The translations under genes were made by a program, and so were the position numbers. 63,060 bases of DNA from Acanthaster planci (lineage: Eukaryota; Echinodermata; Asteroidea; Valvatida; Acanthasteridae): NCBI RefSeq assembly GCF_001949145.1, contig NW_019091442.1, forward strand, positions 401,648 through 464,707, given 5' to 3'. Positions within the stretch are counted from its first letter, which is position 1; the number at the start of each line of letters is the position of its first letter. The notes under the pieces were generated by a model, which was given only the letters and a program-made list of their open reading frames with translations, was not told the origin of the DNA and ran no database searches. Of the stretch, positions 50,164 to 62,167 are shown in pieces.

Positions 50164-51463
50164 TTTTTAGCATGTTGCATGCAAGATAACAGTAGTGGGA
50201 TATTGCCTCTTACAGAGCCTCTCTAAAACTTTTGTACTAGCGAAGGACGGGTTCAGTGTACCCCTAAAGTCGGGGCCAGAGTGTTCATAGACATGGGTAT
50301 GCGCACATCTGCGGAATATATTATAATATCTACACCTTCTTCATTTAAACTGCACAAAACCTTTGGATGTTTAAGTCATGCATGTTTCGCAACGACCCTT
50401 GCATTAGAACTGTCCGCTATGCAGCCCGTGTATTTTGTCGCCAACTAGTTTAGTGCACCAGTTTTCCATAAAGAACATGTCCCAGACATTATAGCAAGAA
50501 AATAAAATGGAGACCTCGGAGTGAATACAAAATTAAGTAATGCCGCGATAAGGAGTTTGGATTATTGTTGAAAAAAAGATTCCAAAATCAGGTGGGTGAT
50601 GAGGAAGAGTTGAGTAGGGAGAAATTGAAGGTTGGTGAAAAGGACGAAACTAATGATGACACATGCCACGTCACGTCACATATTAACTGTTGCATTGCCT
50701 TTGTATGTAAAATGTGAGGCACAAACTACCACAAGTTTTGGAAAAGCTATCAGTTCAAATCCCTGAGTTTCAAGTAGCAGGAAGGGATTGCGCGCGTAAA
50801 CTCAACACATGAAATCTGAAATGAGTGGCGCGTATCTCTTATCGTATATTGAATTTTTGAAATTAAAAGATTTCTTTGACTAAAGGGTAAATAGTGGCAA
50901 CTCGCTATGTGTGTGTGTTTTGTTTTGTTTTTGGGTTTTTTTTTTTGTTTTGTTTTGTTGTTTTTTTATTGCCGGCTGGTTCTCAATCAGAGTCCTCACG
51001 TAAGCAACTGAGAGATTAGGCGATCGGCCTGATGGTCACAAAAATTAATAAAACCTGTTCTGCATTACTGTCTGCAATTCTTTTTATGGTTATCAGTACA
51101 TACATCCTTGAAACTTACAAAATATTAACAACGCGCTCGAAAACACACATTTCGATGAAACACCTACCACTTTTGTCGATGACTGCGCGTCACCGTTTCT
51201 GAAAGGGCGGAGTTGGGCCTCAGTTCAGGTAATACCTCACTGACGTCACTGAATAAAAAATATGACGTATACTCGTATTACAAAATGGTTTTCATTTCCT
51301 TGGGACATAACGTATATCACGATGGCCTGCTTCAGTAAACACGACGCCGTCCCCTAGGGGCGTTGTGTTAATACAGATCCCTTGCCTCGAGAGAGCCTCT
51401 CCGCGTATCCGTGCTACGCTCTCCGGTATGCTGTGTCAAAGAAAATGATATTCATCATTTCAG
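50164..51463. other. Non-coding DNA with a T/G simple tract
   Basis: 50908-50968 is a (GT)n, (TTTTG)n and poly(T) tract. No gene was recognised in the rest. Confidence 0.5.
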
Positions 51464-51597
51464 CATGCATCAGACGGGGAAAAACGCGAAGCCACAAAAT
51501 CAATCGACAGCCGTCCATCCAGAAACAATGAAGCGGCTGTGGTTGGGAATGGAAATGGAGTAGCCCAAATTGAATGCACAGGAACACAACCTGTCGC
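51464..51597 (+). other. Isolated exon candidate
   Basis: A 134-base open segment lies between a good acceptor (gatattcatcatttcag) and a strong donor (gtgagt at 51598). It reads HASDGEKREATKSIDSRPS and continues RNNEAAVVGNGNGVAQIEC, a hydrophilic and probably disordered peptide. If the donor is not used, the frame ends at a TGA at 51599-51601. No partner exon or known family was found, so it may be chance. Confidence 0.2.
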
Positions 51598-54500
51598 GTG
51601 AGTTGGCGGTCGATTTCAAGCGATGCCAAGCTCTTGCTTCTGTTTAGAATGCAATTAACAAGCCCCTGCCCCAACTATATATGACGAGGGAGCAGCTACA
51701 TATCTTAATTAGATTTTTATGTACATGCATGTGCATTGGTGGCTGAACGATTTTCAGAGAGGGGCCCATTTGTGAGAGCATCAGGCATCAATCCTTGAAG
51801 GACCTGCCAAAGATGGGGGATTCTTCCTCAGTCAAAAAAGTGGGAGTCCACGGCTCCCCTCCCCCGCTTCCGCCGCCAGTGTTCATGCGGCGCTCAATAT
51901 GGGCATCCGGATGAAGGAGGGTGGAGGCATGGGGCACTCTATACGCATCTTGTTGACAAGAGGGTAGGTATGGGCTATTGAATCATCCCCCTTTTTCGTG
52001 GTGAAAACAAATTTGCACAGTCTGAGATCACTTTCTCGGACCTTTCAGGCCTAATCCAATTTTTTATTAGCACTAAAACTATAGGCCCTAAATTTTAATA
52101 CGCTGTTTTGATGTAAGGTTCAGGGGCACATGTTAATTAAAGAATCCAAGAAATGAATTTTTCTTAGAATCACTCTTGTGTAGCTCTGTACCCTTCTTTT
52201 ACGTATGAAGACTGTTTGACGTCTTTTTTGAGTTAAGTGAACTGAACAGTGCACTTTTTCAAACATTTAAACTTTACCAAGCCTTTCTGGACAAGCGAGG
52301 GCGCTTTTACTTTGATGTAAATTCAGGAAGACACGGTTCGGGTTGCATGTTTTCATGTTCAAATTGTGAACCCCAAATTTGCTATCTGGGAACATTTCTA
52401 TGAAAAGGATTTTTGCTGGATTATTGCCATATACTCAAGCAGACATAAATTGCCAAAGAAAATGAAATCTGCCGTAGCAGTGGTTAAAAGAATCTAGAAA
52501 TTTTCTGTGCACAAATCAGTACAGCATTGAGTTTCAGTGCCTTGGATGACATCATAGTTCTGCTCATAAATATGCAAATGTACATTAGCATAACAACCAA
52601 AAAAACATCAAAATATGGGTTAAAATTGCAAAATAAACATTTAAAATAGGTTAATTGAAAGCCAAAGATGCAATTTTAAGGGTTCTAGTAAAAGTTATAA
52701 AAATATTTATATTTCCTGGTTCCTTTAAAGATATCTTCATCTACCGGTACATCATGAATAACGCATAAGTGTCATAAGATGTAACAACCCCCGGGCATTT
52801 TTTTCTTTACGTCATCCCTCCTCAATCCTCCCAGTCTGAACAAATTTACGCCACGGGGGATGGGACGTGGGTAAAAATCCCTAAGGCGTGAAAAGCAACA
52901 AACACTTTTTAATGAAGCACATCCTATAAGCCTCGAGATGGAGCAAGAGAGGGCGCAATTTCGTTAGCAACGGAGCCTCCTTTGATCAGAACTGAACGAT
53001 TACGAAATGCACGCGTCACGGTCGTATCACTACCAACATGAACTGTCCCGACCAATATGGCTCTTTTCAACTGATGAAGGGGTGCTTCTACCTGAAGCGG
53101 ATGATACATGACAGATGTTTAATCCCTGGTGAGCCTAGTCATTACTGATTTTTTTTTCCAAAACATATGCTCCTAGCTTCTAACAACTGACCATTCAGGC
53201 TCGTGACAAAGTGACTTGTCTCTGTTCCTACTTGGTAAAGTATGGCATAGGCCCGAATTGCGGCCTTATGGTCATTCGCAGTGGCCCCACCACTCCGGCG
53301 GTATGAATACTGAAATAACTATTACAGGGTCGGGCACTTTTCCGTGACAGTCGCACAAATCCCAACGCTATGGTTGCTGTCATAGGAGGCTATCGGGAAT
53401 GTCCAACGAAACGACGCTTATTTCGTCTGTTAATAAAACTGGCCCAAGTCTCACCTTTCACCCTTTCTCATCACCCACATCAAGATCTTTCTCTATGGCC
53501 GCTCCATCTCCCCATCCCTCTTGTGATGTTTTCCAGTTTGGGGGATTTTTTTTCTACATGTAAAAACAACAGGCCACTTTTTTTCTTACATAAAAGGAAT
53601 CCGCACTGCTCCTTTCTCTTCAGAAAGGTGGTAGTGCTGTTTCCAGTGTAAACGCTTTCAATCCACCCCACAAACACACACACCGTAGTATTTGCCACAG
53701 TCCAATCTAATGCAAGTAACGGAAAACCTCACTAACTGCTACTTTTCATTTTTGCAGCTTGAACGTTGCTGATGTTTGTATACCGAGTATTGATGGCAAC
53801 TGGATGGACTGGAATCTACTAGAATTTTTTTAAAACTACAAGTACCAAGTTCCGAAATCAAGGTTCAGTTTAATGCATTCATTTGTATGTTCACTTTTTG
53901 CAAATAAGAATACACACAAGGCTCCATGACAAGTTGACTCATATTTATTCAATATATAACTTACATTCACTGGTCTTTATAGGAAGTCTTAAATATTTTT
54001 GTATTCACACAGTATAGCATTTGAGACAAGCTATAAAGGCAGATGATTTCAAACAGTCCAAAGTGAAAAGGAACCATCCGCAGGTATATGTTCGACCTTG
54101 ACTGAATCACTCTTTCCTTGCGGCTCGTAGATGATTCTGGCGAGAAATAATTATTACAAATTTGAAGGGACGAAAACACCATTCCTCTTTACTTTGCAAT
54201 AAACAACCGGTCAAATTACAAGGTTTGAAGTAGAGATAGGATGACAAGGAACTAATCCATCTAACCGGCTGTCATGCAATGCTTTGTTACAGATGTACAG
54301 GTGTTTTCACAAATATCCAATGGTTTTTCTTTTCGATCCATTCAAGATGGTGAAAATTCGACATCCAATCTTTATTTCTACCCGATCCGATTCCTAAGAA
54401 TGTAGATGAGAGTATGGCAACTGCAAAGAAGGCGAAATGTATATAAATGGATTTATTGTGTTTACTGTTTTCGCAACATTAGCGTCCATGGAGCTAAAAC

Positions 54501-55427
54501 CAAGTTTTTACACTTCTCCAAAATTTAGTGTTGCTGATCCTGAAAGGGATTTTAAAAACTGAACAAACCCACCAAAACATGAAATGGCAAATATTCAAAC
54601 CTGTACATGTATATGTATCTATGACCAGGTGTCCAGCGAAAATACGCAGGTACTGCAGCAATCTTCTCCCGATGCTGAGCAATTAGCCCCAAGACAAGTC
54701 TTAATACAGCTTATCATTAACCGAAGACTATCAAGGCTTTCTCTCATTTCACATCAAGAAGCAAGCGTTTTTGTAGATACAAAGCTCATGCACATTTCAC
54801 TTTGATAACGGCTTTATGGCAATTCTACAAAAGAACAAAATGAAACGTTTTCCAAAACCTGAAAGCGGGAATTTAAACAGTTAGTAAAATTGCCTTTTTA
54901 AACTCCGGACTTCGGACAAACACAAAAGTGAAGTGAATTTTACGTCAGGAAATATATCTCTTGCAAAATTCGCTGAGCTGAAAAGTGTTAAAAAGTGAAA
55001 GCGAACAAGAACACAAATTTGTGACGTCAGGTCACATATTCGCGCTACGGATTTGCAGAAGTTGAACAGATTTCAACCCGAGCAAAATTTCGCTAAAAAC
55101 CTGTCGCGGCGTTAAATTCGCTTCGCTTTCGCATGAAATATGAACCAGCCTTTAAACTTTTGCGAATTCGACGCCCGAATACTTGATATCTCGTCACAAT
55201 TTGGCGCTCGTGTTCGCACCATGGTACGAACCCACCTTAACCTGGACATTACTAACACGACCAGTTTTCACTTTTGCATGCAACTTCTTTCAACAGTATT
55301 CCCACTAGATACAGCCGTACCATCCCAGTCAACCCAAAGCATACCGTTAATGGTCGACACGGCCTCAAACGTTCAGTGTACGGGTTCACCTTCTGCAGGC
55401 TTCAAATACTGATATACTGACACTTGG
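51598..55427. other. Non-coding DNA, no firm gene
   Basis: Contains the dispersed repeat at 52541-52593 and G/C-rich patches near 51830-51910. Two possible - strand exons (about 55264-55398 and 53.97-54.14 kb) were considered and left out for lack of a unique frame. Confidence 0.4.
52541..52593. repeat. Dispersed 50-base repeat, copy 2 (inverted)
   Basis: Inverted match to 38065-38116: ggatgacatca, tgctcataaatatgca and cattagcata correspond to the other copy's tgatgtcatcc, attcatgagca and tatgctaatg. Confidence 0.55.
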
Positions 55428-55433
55428 TTTATT
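55428..55433 (-). terminator. Possible poly(A) signal of the coiled-coil gene
   Basis: AATAAA on the - strand, about 310 bases beyond the candidate stop codon at 55740-55742. Confidence 0.35.
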
Positions 55434-55739
55434 CAAATTCATAATGAGAGCAGAGTTTCAGTGACTCCCATAACTAATGACCGATATCTCACTTATGAGA
55501 AGGCAGAAATGACAAAGTCAAAGTTTGGGGTGGGGGTTGATGTGCTTGATGACTTGATGTGATGACTCGGAACCCATACTGTCATTATTATCTTGGGACC
55601 ACAAAGTGATGTCCCATCATGTCTGATGCTTAAATGAAAAATTCTCAGCTGATACTATGTTCACTACGCTATATTCTTGAGATGATGCTATATTCTTGAG
55701 CACAGTCATGACATGCATCACTGCCTGTCACCGTTTGCG

Positions 55740-55832
55740 CTATCCAAAAGACAGCATTAGTACCACTTTTTTTTCCTCAAGATATTTTATTGAGGGAGTG
55801 ATATCAATCTTTAACACGGGACTGGATTTAAT
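55740..55832 (-). CDS. Coiled-coil protein gene, candidate last exon
   Basis: The acceptor gagctgctttgtggcag ends at 55833, and phase 0 fits the preceding exon after an intron of 113 bases. It encodes 30 residues with alternating hydrophobic pattern (SSPVLKIDITPSIKYLEEKK, then VVLMLSFG) and a TAG stop. The same frame is open a little further upstream (IIPLRGRAALWQ) but is closed there by a TGA, so the true border is uncertain. The pattern looks like beta strands. Confidence 0.35.
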   Translation of the reverse strand: MKSSPVLKIDITPSIKYLEEKKVVLMLSFG

Positions 55833-55945
55833 CTGCCACAAAGCAGCTCTTCCTCTGAGTGGAATTATTCAGGCCACTGTGAGCACATCTCCACTCTAGC
55901 AGAAGGGTCAAACATCCAGCAGGCTCGTACATGTACTCCTCATAC

Positions 55946-56139
55946 CATCTGGCGGCAGTGAGTTCTAAGTAGCGGAATGCTACTCATGGTGACATGCAGT
56001 GTGGGTGAACCGACCGTAAGCAGTGAAGAATCACTGTAAAACCTGCCCTCGAGGCTGATTTGAAGCTGAATCGTACATGGAGGTGTGTGCATTGCTAAGA
56101 GGCTGAATCTTGGTCCTTGTCTCAAAGCAACTAGTTTGT
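55946..56139 (-). CDS. Coiled-coil protein gene, beta-rich exon
   Basis: An excellent acceptor (ccttctcatccttttgttccag) and a good donor (cagatg/gtatga) bound 194 bases that are open in only one useful frame, phase 1 in and phase 0 out. The 64 codons read KLVALRQGPRFSLLAMHTPP, then CTIQLQISLEGRFYSDSSLL and TVGSPTLHVTMSSIPLL. The strand-like alternation after a coiled coil suggests a beta-sandwich. It faintly resembles the segment after the coiled coil in FAAP100 (Fanconi core complex), but this is from memory and unproven. Confidence 0.55.
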
Positions 56140-56698
56140 CTGGAACAAAAGGATGAGAAGGACTCAACCTTTTGCTCTAATTTCAGCAGAAATTAATCCG
56201 GCAGAATTAATACTAACAGGAAAGCTGGAACTTCGCTGCTCAGCAATGAACGCATGTTCACCTACCAATCTTGCATTAAAGGTGTCATTTATGAGTGATG
56301 AACTGCAATAGGATGCATGTATCCCATTTGTCATTTGAAGTCATGTCTGCTTATGGTTATTTGTGTTATTGGCTATGAGTTAGTCCAAGTTTTTAATTAA
56401 TTCAGGAAATTTCAGTTGTTTTCAACATCCTAGACATGAGGGTGAAAAGGAAGAGTTGTTTTTCTCAGAGTGAAATTAAGGCATAAAGGATAAATAAATA
56501 CAGAGATAGAATAATATAATGAGCTTTAGGCTTCTGTACAAACAACATATTCTTACTGTGTGATAGAAATCTGGAATAAATATTATGAGAAACACTGACA
56601 TTTGGTTTTAAAACCAAGTTGGGGATCTTGGAGATCATACGAATAATTCTTCAAAGGCTGCATCCAAATGAATAGCCTCTGTCAAAAGTTGATGACAC

Positions 56699-56801
56699 CA
56701 AAGAGCGTGGGAACCATTCGAAGACTCTCCAACTTGGCCCTGAGTGTAGTGTCCACCCGCTTTAGTTCATTCAGTTCCAGCGTTGCCTTAGCAACTGCAT
56801 C
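56699..56801 (-). CDS. Coiled-coil protein gene, helical exon
   Basis: Phase 0 in. It reads DAVAKATLELNELKRVDTTL followed by RAKLESLRMVPTLF, with heptad-like hydrophobic spacing. The acceptor is cctgttgtatggtag. The donor shown (ctttg/gtgtca) gives the phase 1 needed by the next exon; a rival in-phase donor lies earlier (gaga/gtcttc). If neither is used, the frame ends at a TGA at 56682-56684. Confidence 0.5.
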
Positions 56802-57315
56802 CTACCATACAACAGGAAGACCAGAGAGTAAAGAGAACAGTTCGGAAACATATTTCTTTACTTTTAGACTGTGGCATACTTTCAATTTACAAAAAGGGAG
56901 CCAGTTTTTTGGACTCAAGATACAAATAGCCCTTGATGATCAGTAACAAAAATACAACGGTTGACAAATGCACACCACTGTGAAATGGCTGCACAGGCTT
57001 GGATATAGTGTGTTGTGTATATTTAGTACCAGAGCTGTACTGATTAAACTGCAGTGATCACAGAAAGATATCTACAAATTGTGTACATATACATCTATAG
57101 AGTCACTACCTTTCCAAGGACAAAATTTGTAAGTAACATTTAGTTGCTGTACACGGTTCAGCATCAAACTACATGTACACTCAGCCGCATGATATTTCAC
57201 ATTCAATCACAAACGTTTTTTCCCCTGCCAGCAGCAAAAATCTTAGCAATGAAAAGATACATGTAACTTGAAGTCTGATGTTGTTGGGGTAGATTTCCAG
57301 ATTTATGTACATTAC

Positions 57316-57407
57316 CTGAAGTTGCTGGCACTGATTGCTGAGTTGCATGTTGAGTTCAAAGAGTTCCTGGTCCCGACACCGCAACTCCCCAAGTTCCATC
57401 TCTCGAA
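57316..57407 (-). CDS. Coiled-coil protein gene, coiled-coil exon
   Basis: It completes a Val codon split with the previous exon and then encodes REMELGELRCRDQELFELNM and QLSNQCQQLQ, a strong coiled-coil pattern. The acceptor is ggatacatacacatag and the donor cttcag/gtaatg. Phases (1 in, 0 out) agree with both neighbours. The motif RDQELFELNMQLSNQC is loosely like the FAAP100 coiled coil (RNKALTSLNEAMNVSC as I remember the human protein), which is the basis of the tentative identity. Confidence 0.6.
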
Positions 57408-58047
57408 CTATGTGTATGTATCCACAAAACAAAAGTTCTACTTTTTTTGTAATATCCAAATCTAAAAATATCAGTTTTCATCTGTCCAGTGTAAGCATAG
57501 AGGAAAAGGATTCTTTGGACTTTTATAATGAACATTATAATTGATATCACATGCACACCATGCTTGGACTTGGCAAATTTGATGACCTATGTTATTCTGA
57601 CATGTTACAGTTAACATTTTGGAACAAAAAAGAGACCTCAAAGAAATTGCTGGAAATAGCCCTCGTTCCTATCTAGATAACTTATTGTGTTTTCAAGAAC
57701 ATTTGAAAAAATATGGTGTCATCTGATAAAAACAACTAATATCCATGTATTTCACTCCTTCATGACATTCCCGTGTAATTAGAATCAATGAGTTCGCTTG
57801 GCTGTCTCAGTCACAGCAGATTGACATCTGTTTAACTGATGAGTAAGGCTATTGAACACTGCCCTCTACAGACATGACAGAGTTCCGGCAGGTCAAATTA
57901 TGTTCTTGGGGGCACATCTGTATTCCTAGCAAAAGAACCAACCCTCTGAAATGTCCAGCTGATGAGGCCTGCTTTGAAAAGGCTAGTGTCAGTGAATGCT
58001 GTGAAATCCTTATGGAGGCTGCTTTCAAAGTGCAATGCTCCTTTTTT

Positions 58048-58098
58048 TTACAGAAATGGGGCATTTTTTTACAGAAATGGGGCATTTTTTCTTACAGT
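58048..58098. repeat. Short tandem repeat of a 21-base unit
   Basis: The unit ttacagaaatggggcattttt occurs twice with a partial third start (cttacag). Confidence 0.85.
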
Positions 58099-60235
58099 TG
58101 CAGATTAAACAAATTTACTTGTACAAGTATCTCTCCCTATTTGATTTCAAGTACACTACACACATTGCCAACCTTACAGCTTCAGACAACTGCATAAAAC
58201 AAGCTGGACTTGGGTATATACATGTATAAGCAGATAGGGCTTCACTTGTGAAAGCCAAGATGTAATGTAGAGACAATGCATATTACAATACAATAGGTGA
58301 TGTGCAGATTCCTAGCAGGGGGCATTGTACAGTTACCAACTACAACATTACCAGTAACTGTGTACCAACTACAGACTAATAATGGCTACACCCCCCAAAG
58401 TCCTGCAAGGTGTCCTTACTTTCTTCAGACTAGCCCAGACGGAGATAAGGTTGACAAAACTTTTTTTATAGGTCAGGCCAAAGCAAATTTTTTTTGGGTG
58501 AGGTAGGAAGACTTTAGTTTGATTCGTCATGTTCTAAAAAACAAATCATGTTTGACACACACATATATGATACTTCAGAAAAAAGACTTCATATTACACA
58601 TTGTAATATGTATTTTGACTAATAACACAGCCCTATTAACGACTTCATAGTTTGTATTGATATCACAATTGAGAAACAAAGCTCACGACTAACAGCATGT
58701 ACATGTGTACAAAATTTGTAAAGAAGTACAAAGATTCAATATGCCTATAGCGCAGGATACTATGCATGGGGGCACTTCACAAGCTTACTTCTCATTATCA
58801 TCTATCCCGGTTCACAAGTGTGACATCATTTCAGTTTAAACCACGCCCACTGCACACAGATTTACATAGAACCATGGAACTGAAGTTAAGATACAACTTG
58901 AGTGTTCATCCAATAGGAGCTCATAATCAATGTGTGTGCAAAGTCACATATGAACCATAGAAACTTCAATTCCAGTGATGAAAATGTCCTTTCTGGGAGG
59001 TGTGTTCCTGGAGCACTATTACATAAAACAAATATGACCAATGAGTGAGTTTATGTCAAGGCTACTGGCTTACGGCTGTTTCTTTGCGAGTTTGTACAAA
59101 CCTCAAATGTCAAAGTTTTGGATGGCAACTGCCAGGAGGGGACATTTCGAGCCAATAATTTGTGTGATCACGGAAAATGTACGGAATTCGCGAGATCAAC
59201 ACCTCAAGAGGGAATCCACTTCTGTAAAGGGAACTCGCAAAATTCCCTAGAAATCATGGCTTCAACAAGTGACAAAGTGACGTACTAAAAATAAATACTT
59301 ACCTGACCCTTATACAAACATGTACTAGCTTGCTTTTACACGAAGTGAATGAATTATGTTGAAAACATGCCAACCTGTATCACTCCAACACATAACTAGG
59401 AATTGGGCCGGCATGTACTTTGACACATGCCGAGACATGCGTGAACCTGTGTATGATGTGATGTGGCATGACGCACACATTGACCATTCTAACATGCGCC
59501 ATACTAGCAATTAATCAAGGTACATACGCATTAGTGCACACATGCGAAATTCAATCTGTAATTAGACAATGCATTAATATCTTGAGACAAGGCTAGTACC
59601 ACACGGCAAATGATCAATAAAACATAAAGACAAATCTGATGGAGCTTTATGCCCCACACCTAAGGACAACGGAAGCCTTTGGTGAAGAGCAAAGGTTTCA
59701 TTCACTAAGATTAATTTTAAGGTCCAGATTGACTGTAAACTTTCCGAATTTCATTGCACCATTGTCAAGCAAAATGGTAGGTCAATGTCCAACATTAACA
59801 TATTGTGACCAAGGGCAGTTGCAATGATTCCAATGATTTTATTACATAAACTGATTTTGTACAAATGGATTGTCATACAAATCGTTCATTAATTGTAAAA
59901 GGGTTTTGGTGATGTGACAGGCAGGAAATTTAAATAAAGGATGCCATAGCTATTGAAAGTTGTGAAAAATTATTCTTTAAATTTTCACAACAGAAAATGA
60001 TAAAAGAACATTGGAAACATTGCAGGGTATTTCTTTCCTTTTCTTGGAAGGAGAATTAGGTTGAGCACACAGTTTCTGCATTTTCCTGTTTGCTTTTGTT
60101 TTGGCTTTTTAAATGACATGATTTGACACAGGTGTCAGTTACTTGTTTTAAACTTTCCTCTATGGCTTAGAAATTGTTGCCAAGTTTTTTGCAGGTGCCT
60201 CTCAGTTGTTTTAACAAACTGGCTACATAATTTAA

Positions 60236-60597
60236 ATAACGGGTTTTTGCCCTTACCCAACGTTTATTAATAAGCGCTGTATGCTCAGTGCTTGTCCGAG
60301 AGCTTGCGAAAAAAACCTCACAAGCTTACTCGGGTGGGACTCGAACCCACAACCTCCTGCTTACTAGTGTAGTCGACCACCGAGCTTGCCAGGGTCGACT
60401 GGCCGGTCCCAATCAAGTGAAGCAGCGGGTAACCGCAAACTATTTTCAAGATGTTTTTTTTTCTGCACTAGTAAGCAGGAGGTCGTGGGTTCGAGTCCCA
60501 CACGAGTAAGCTTGTAAGGTTTTTTCGCAAGCTCTCGGACAAGCACTGAGCATACAGTGCTTATTAATATACGTTGGGTAAGGGCAAAACCCGTTAT
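60236..60597. mobile_element. Palindromic MITE with tRNA T-arm sequence in both arms
   Basis: Arms of about 138 bases (60236-60373) and 136 bases (60462-60597) are almost perfectly inverted, from ataacgggttt to the aaacccgttat counterpart. The right arm contains gtgggttcgagtcccac, a perfect tRNA T-stem/loop and B-box; the left arm has its inverse. This explains the 60-80 codon frames on both strands here, which are spurious. Confidence 0.85.
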
Positions 60598-60759
60598 ATA
60601 AATTAACATCTCCCCAACGCAAAAAAATACATCTTGAAAATGGCTACATAATCTGTGGACAAAATGGCATTAGTTAATAATAGAAGTAAACCCAGGCGAT
60701 AGGCCCCACTGGTACATGTAAATACATATGTGCATGCAACGCAGTTCAGTTAAGATTTC

Positions 60760-60906
60760 TATGCCATGGGGAAATCTTCTTCTGTAAGTACTGTGAGCAA
60801 AGTGTGAATTTTAAAAGGGTGGACACTGTGAAAGCTCACTTGCGTAGTGAGGAACATGTCACAAAGCTTGCAAGCAAGCTACTGCAGAATCCTAATCATG
60901 TGCAAT
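60760..60906 (+). pseudogene. BED-type zinc-finger fragment (hAT/CGGBP1-like)
   Basis: One frame reads GEIFFCKYCEQSVNFKRVDT, then VKAHLRSEEHVTKLASK, and stops at TAG near 60904. The Cys-x2-Cys and His-x5-His spacing is typical of BED fingers from hAT transposases and CGGBP1-like proteins. No start codon or transposase core is in frame, and the DNA to about 61.6 kb looks like decayed element sequence. It is probably a transposon fossil inside the intron. Confidence 0.5.
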
Positions 60907-61880
60907 AGCTGCTGGGGAGCCTTCATTGAAATGACTAGTCACCTTGACCTCAGCCTTGCAAGCCAAAATTCGTCCTCGATTTTTGTCATACTTTGTACAA
61001 TGCCACGCATTCCTCTGGAAAGGCTGAAAAGATGCAGCCATTTATGAGGAAGCATTGCAAACGCGGAAGTGCACTTCCAAAGGTGCAAAGTTGCAAACAC
61101 TTGGCAACAACTATGTGCCCGGACACTTTAACCACTTGCTGCCGAGTGTAATTTGAAGTTGCATGACATAAAACCGGGTGATTTTCCATTTTCAAAATTC
61201 TTCAAAAAACCATAGCTTCATTTACTGGATGTTTACATCCACACGAATGACTGTCTGGTGGCTACTCTAATCTGACAGACAACATCTATTGATGCCCGAG
61301 TATTTCAGCTAGGCCGGCTGCCTTGTAAAAGAGCCCAGATTGTGCGGTATTCTGTATGAAATTTTCTTTTACTCCCGAAACTGGCACAGTTTGCTTCTGG
61401 CATCTTTTCTTTGGCAACTACATTAACACAGTGTACATGCTGTGTACCATGTGCTTTTGGCTCGGTTGGATGTTGTTATTACGCAACAAAGTGTCCTCTC
61501 TCAATGGATACTTCTGCAAGGCCTTTGAGCTCATTAGGCTAGGGATGAAACTCTCCTCAGAAATCATTAGCAGTGCCTAGTATCAACACTTAAGCAACTA
61601 GAACCAGCTATTTGAAACCAAAATGTTGATACCCCCAAAGGTGAAATTATTCCAAATCGGACAACAGAACTGATACAAATTGATTTTAGTGTATAATTAC
61701 GCAAGGCTAGCACAAGTCTTATTTCAACACGACTCAAAGGAACTCACATGTTCCTTCACCCCAAGTGGTGCTGCTTTTGGGTTCACACTGATTTGGGAGG
61801 TAAAACAGGGACAAGTCAATTCTATAGAGAAACACTAGGTAGATAAAGTAGAGAAGTCCAATGATATACATTGTACATAC

Positions 61881-62144
61881 CAAGATTCATATCCATGAAG
61901 TCCTCCTTGAATTGTTCAATGTCTATCTTGACTGGTGTTGTTGGATGCTGCTGCCTGGTACATGTACATGTACATGTACCTGACACACTACTGGCGCCTC
62001 CGGCTGCAGTGGAGTGTCTCTCTTCAGTCTGGGGTTGTAGGGATTGCTCTGTTGGCATAGCTTGATTTGGAGGGTCTAATAAGCTAGAGGTGGTCAAATG
62101 CTGGTTGCTCTCTTGCATCTCCAGGACTTCTTTCTCTATTTCAC
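61881..62144 (-). CDS. Coiled-coil protein gene, upstream exon
   Basis: The acceptor cccttaaacaacag and donor aatcttg/gtatgt bound 264 open bases (phase 1 in, phase 1 out). The peptide begins EIEKEVLEMQESNQHL (helical), goes through a Ser/Thr/Pro/Gln-rich linker, then a Cys-Thr run encoded by a tacatg repeat, and ends PTTPVKIDIEQFKEDFMDMN, again helical. The split codon joins cleanly to the coiled-coil exon at 57407. The frame is open into further exons that lie beyond this exon's acceptor, probably outside the window. Confidence 0.6.
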
Positions 62145-62167
62145 CTGTTGTTTAAGGGAAGAAAATA

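Larger units (their letters stand above)
57408..61880 (-). other. Intron of the coiled-coil gene with repeats
   Basis: It begins gtatgtacaa and ends cacatag. It carries the short tandem repeat at 58048, the tRNA-like palindromic element at 60236 and the zinc-finger fossil at 60760, all listed separately. Confidence 0.55.

Noticed and set aside
53967-55398. Two further - strand exons after the coiled-coil gene (about 55264-55398 and 53.97-54.14 kb)
   Set aside because: Splice sites exist (agcctgcag acceptor, tttctcgccag acceptor), but two different frames could be joined and neither is compelling. A stop and poly(A) signal upstream are simpler.
57874-58070. Cys-rich + strand frame (CSWGHICIPSKR, then CPADEACF)
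   Set aside because: It lies in an intron of the opposite-strand gene next to a tandem repeat, with no signal peptide or splice support.
60288-60509. 73-codon + strand frame (and its - strand mirror at 60364-60609)
   Set aside because: It is translation of a palindromic repeat containing a tRNA T-arm; such frames are common spurious proteins.
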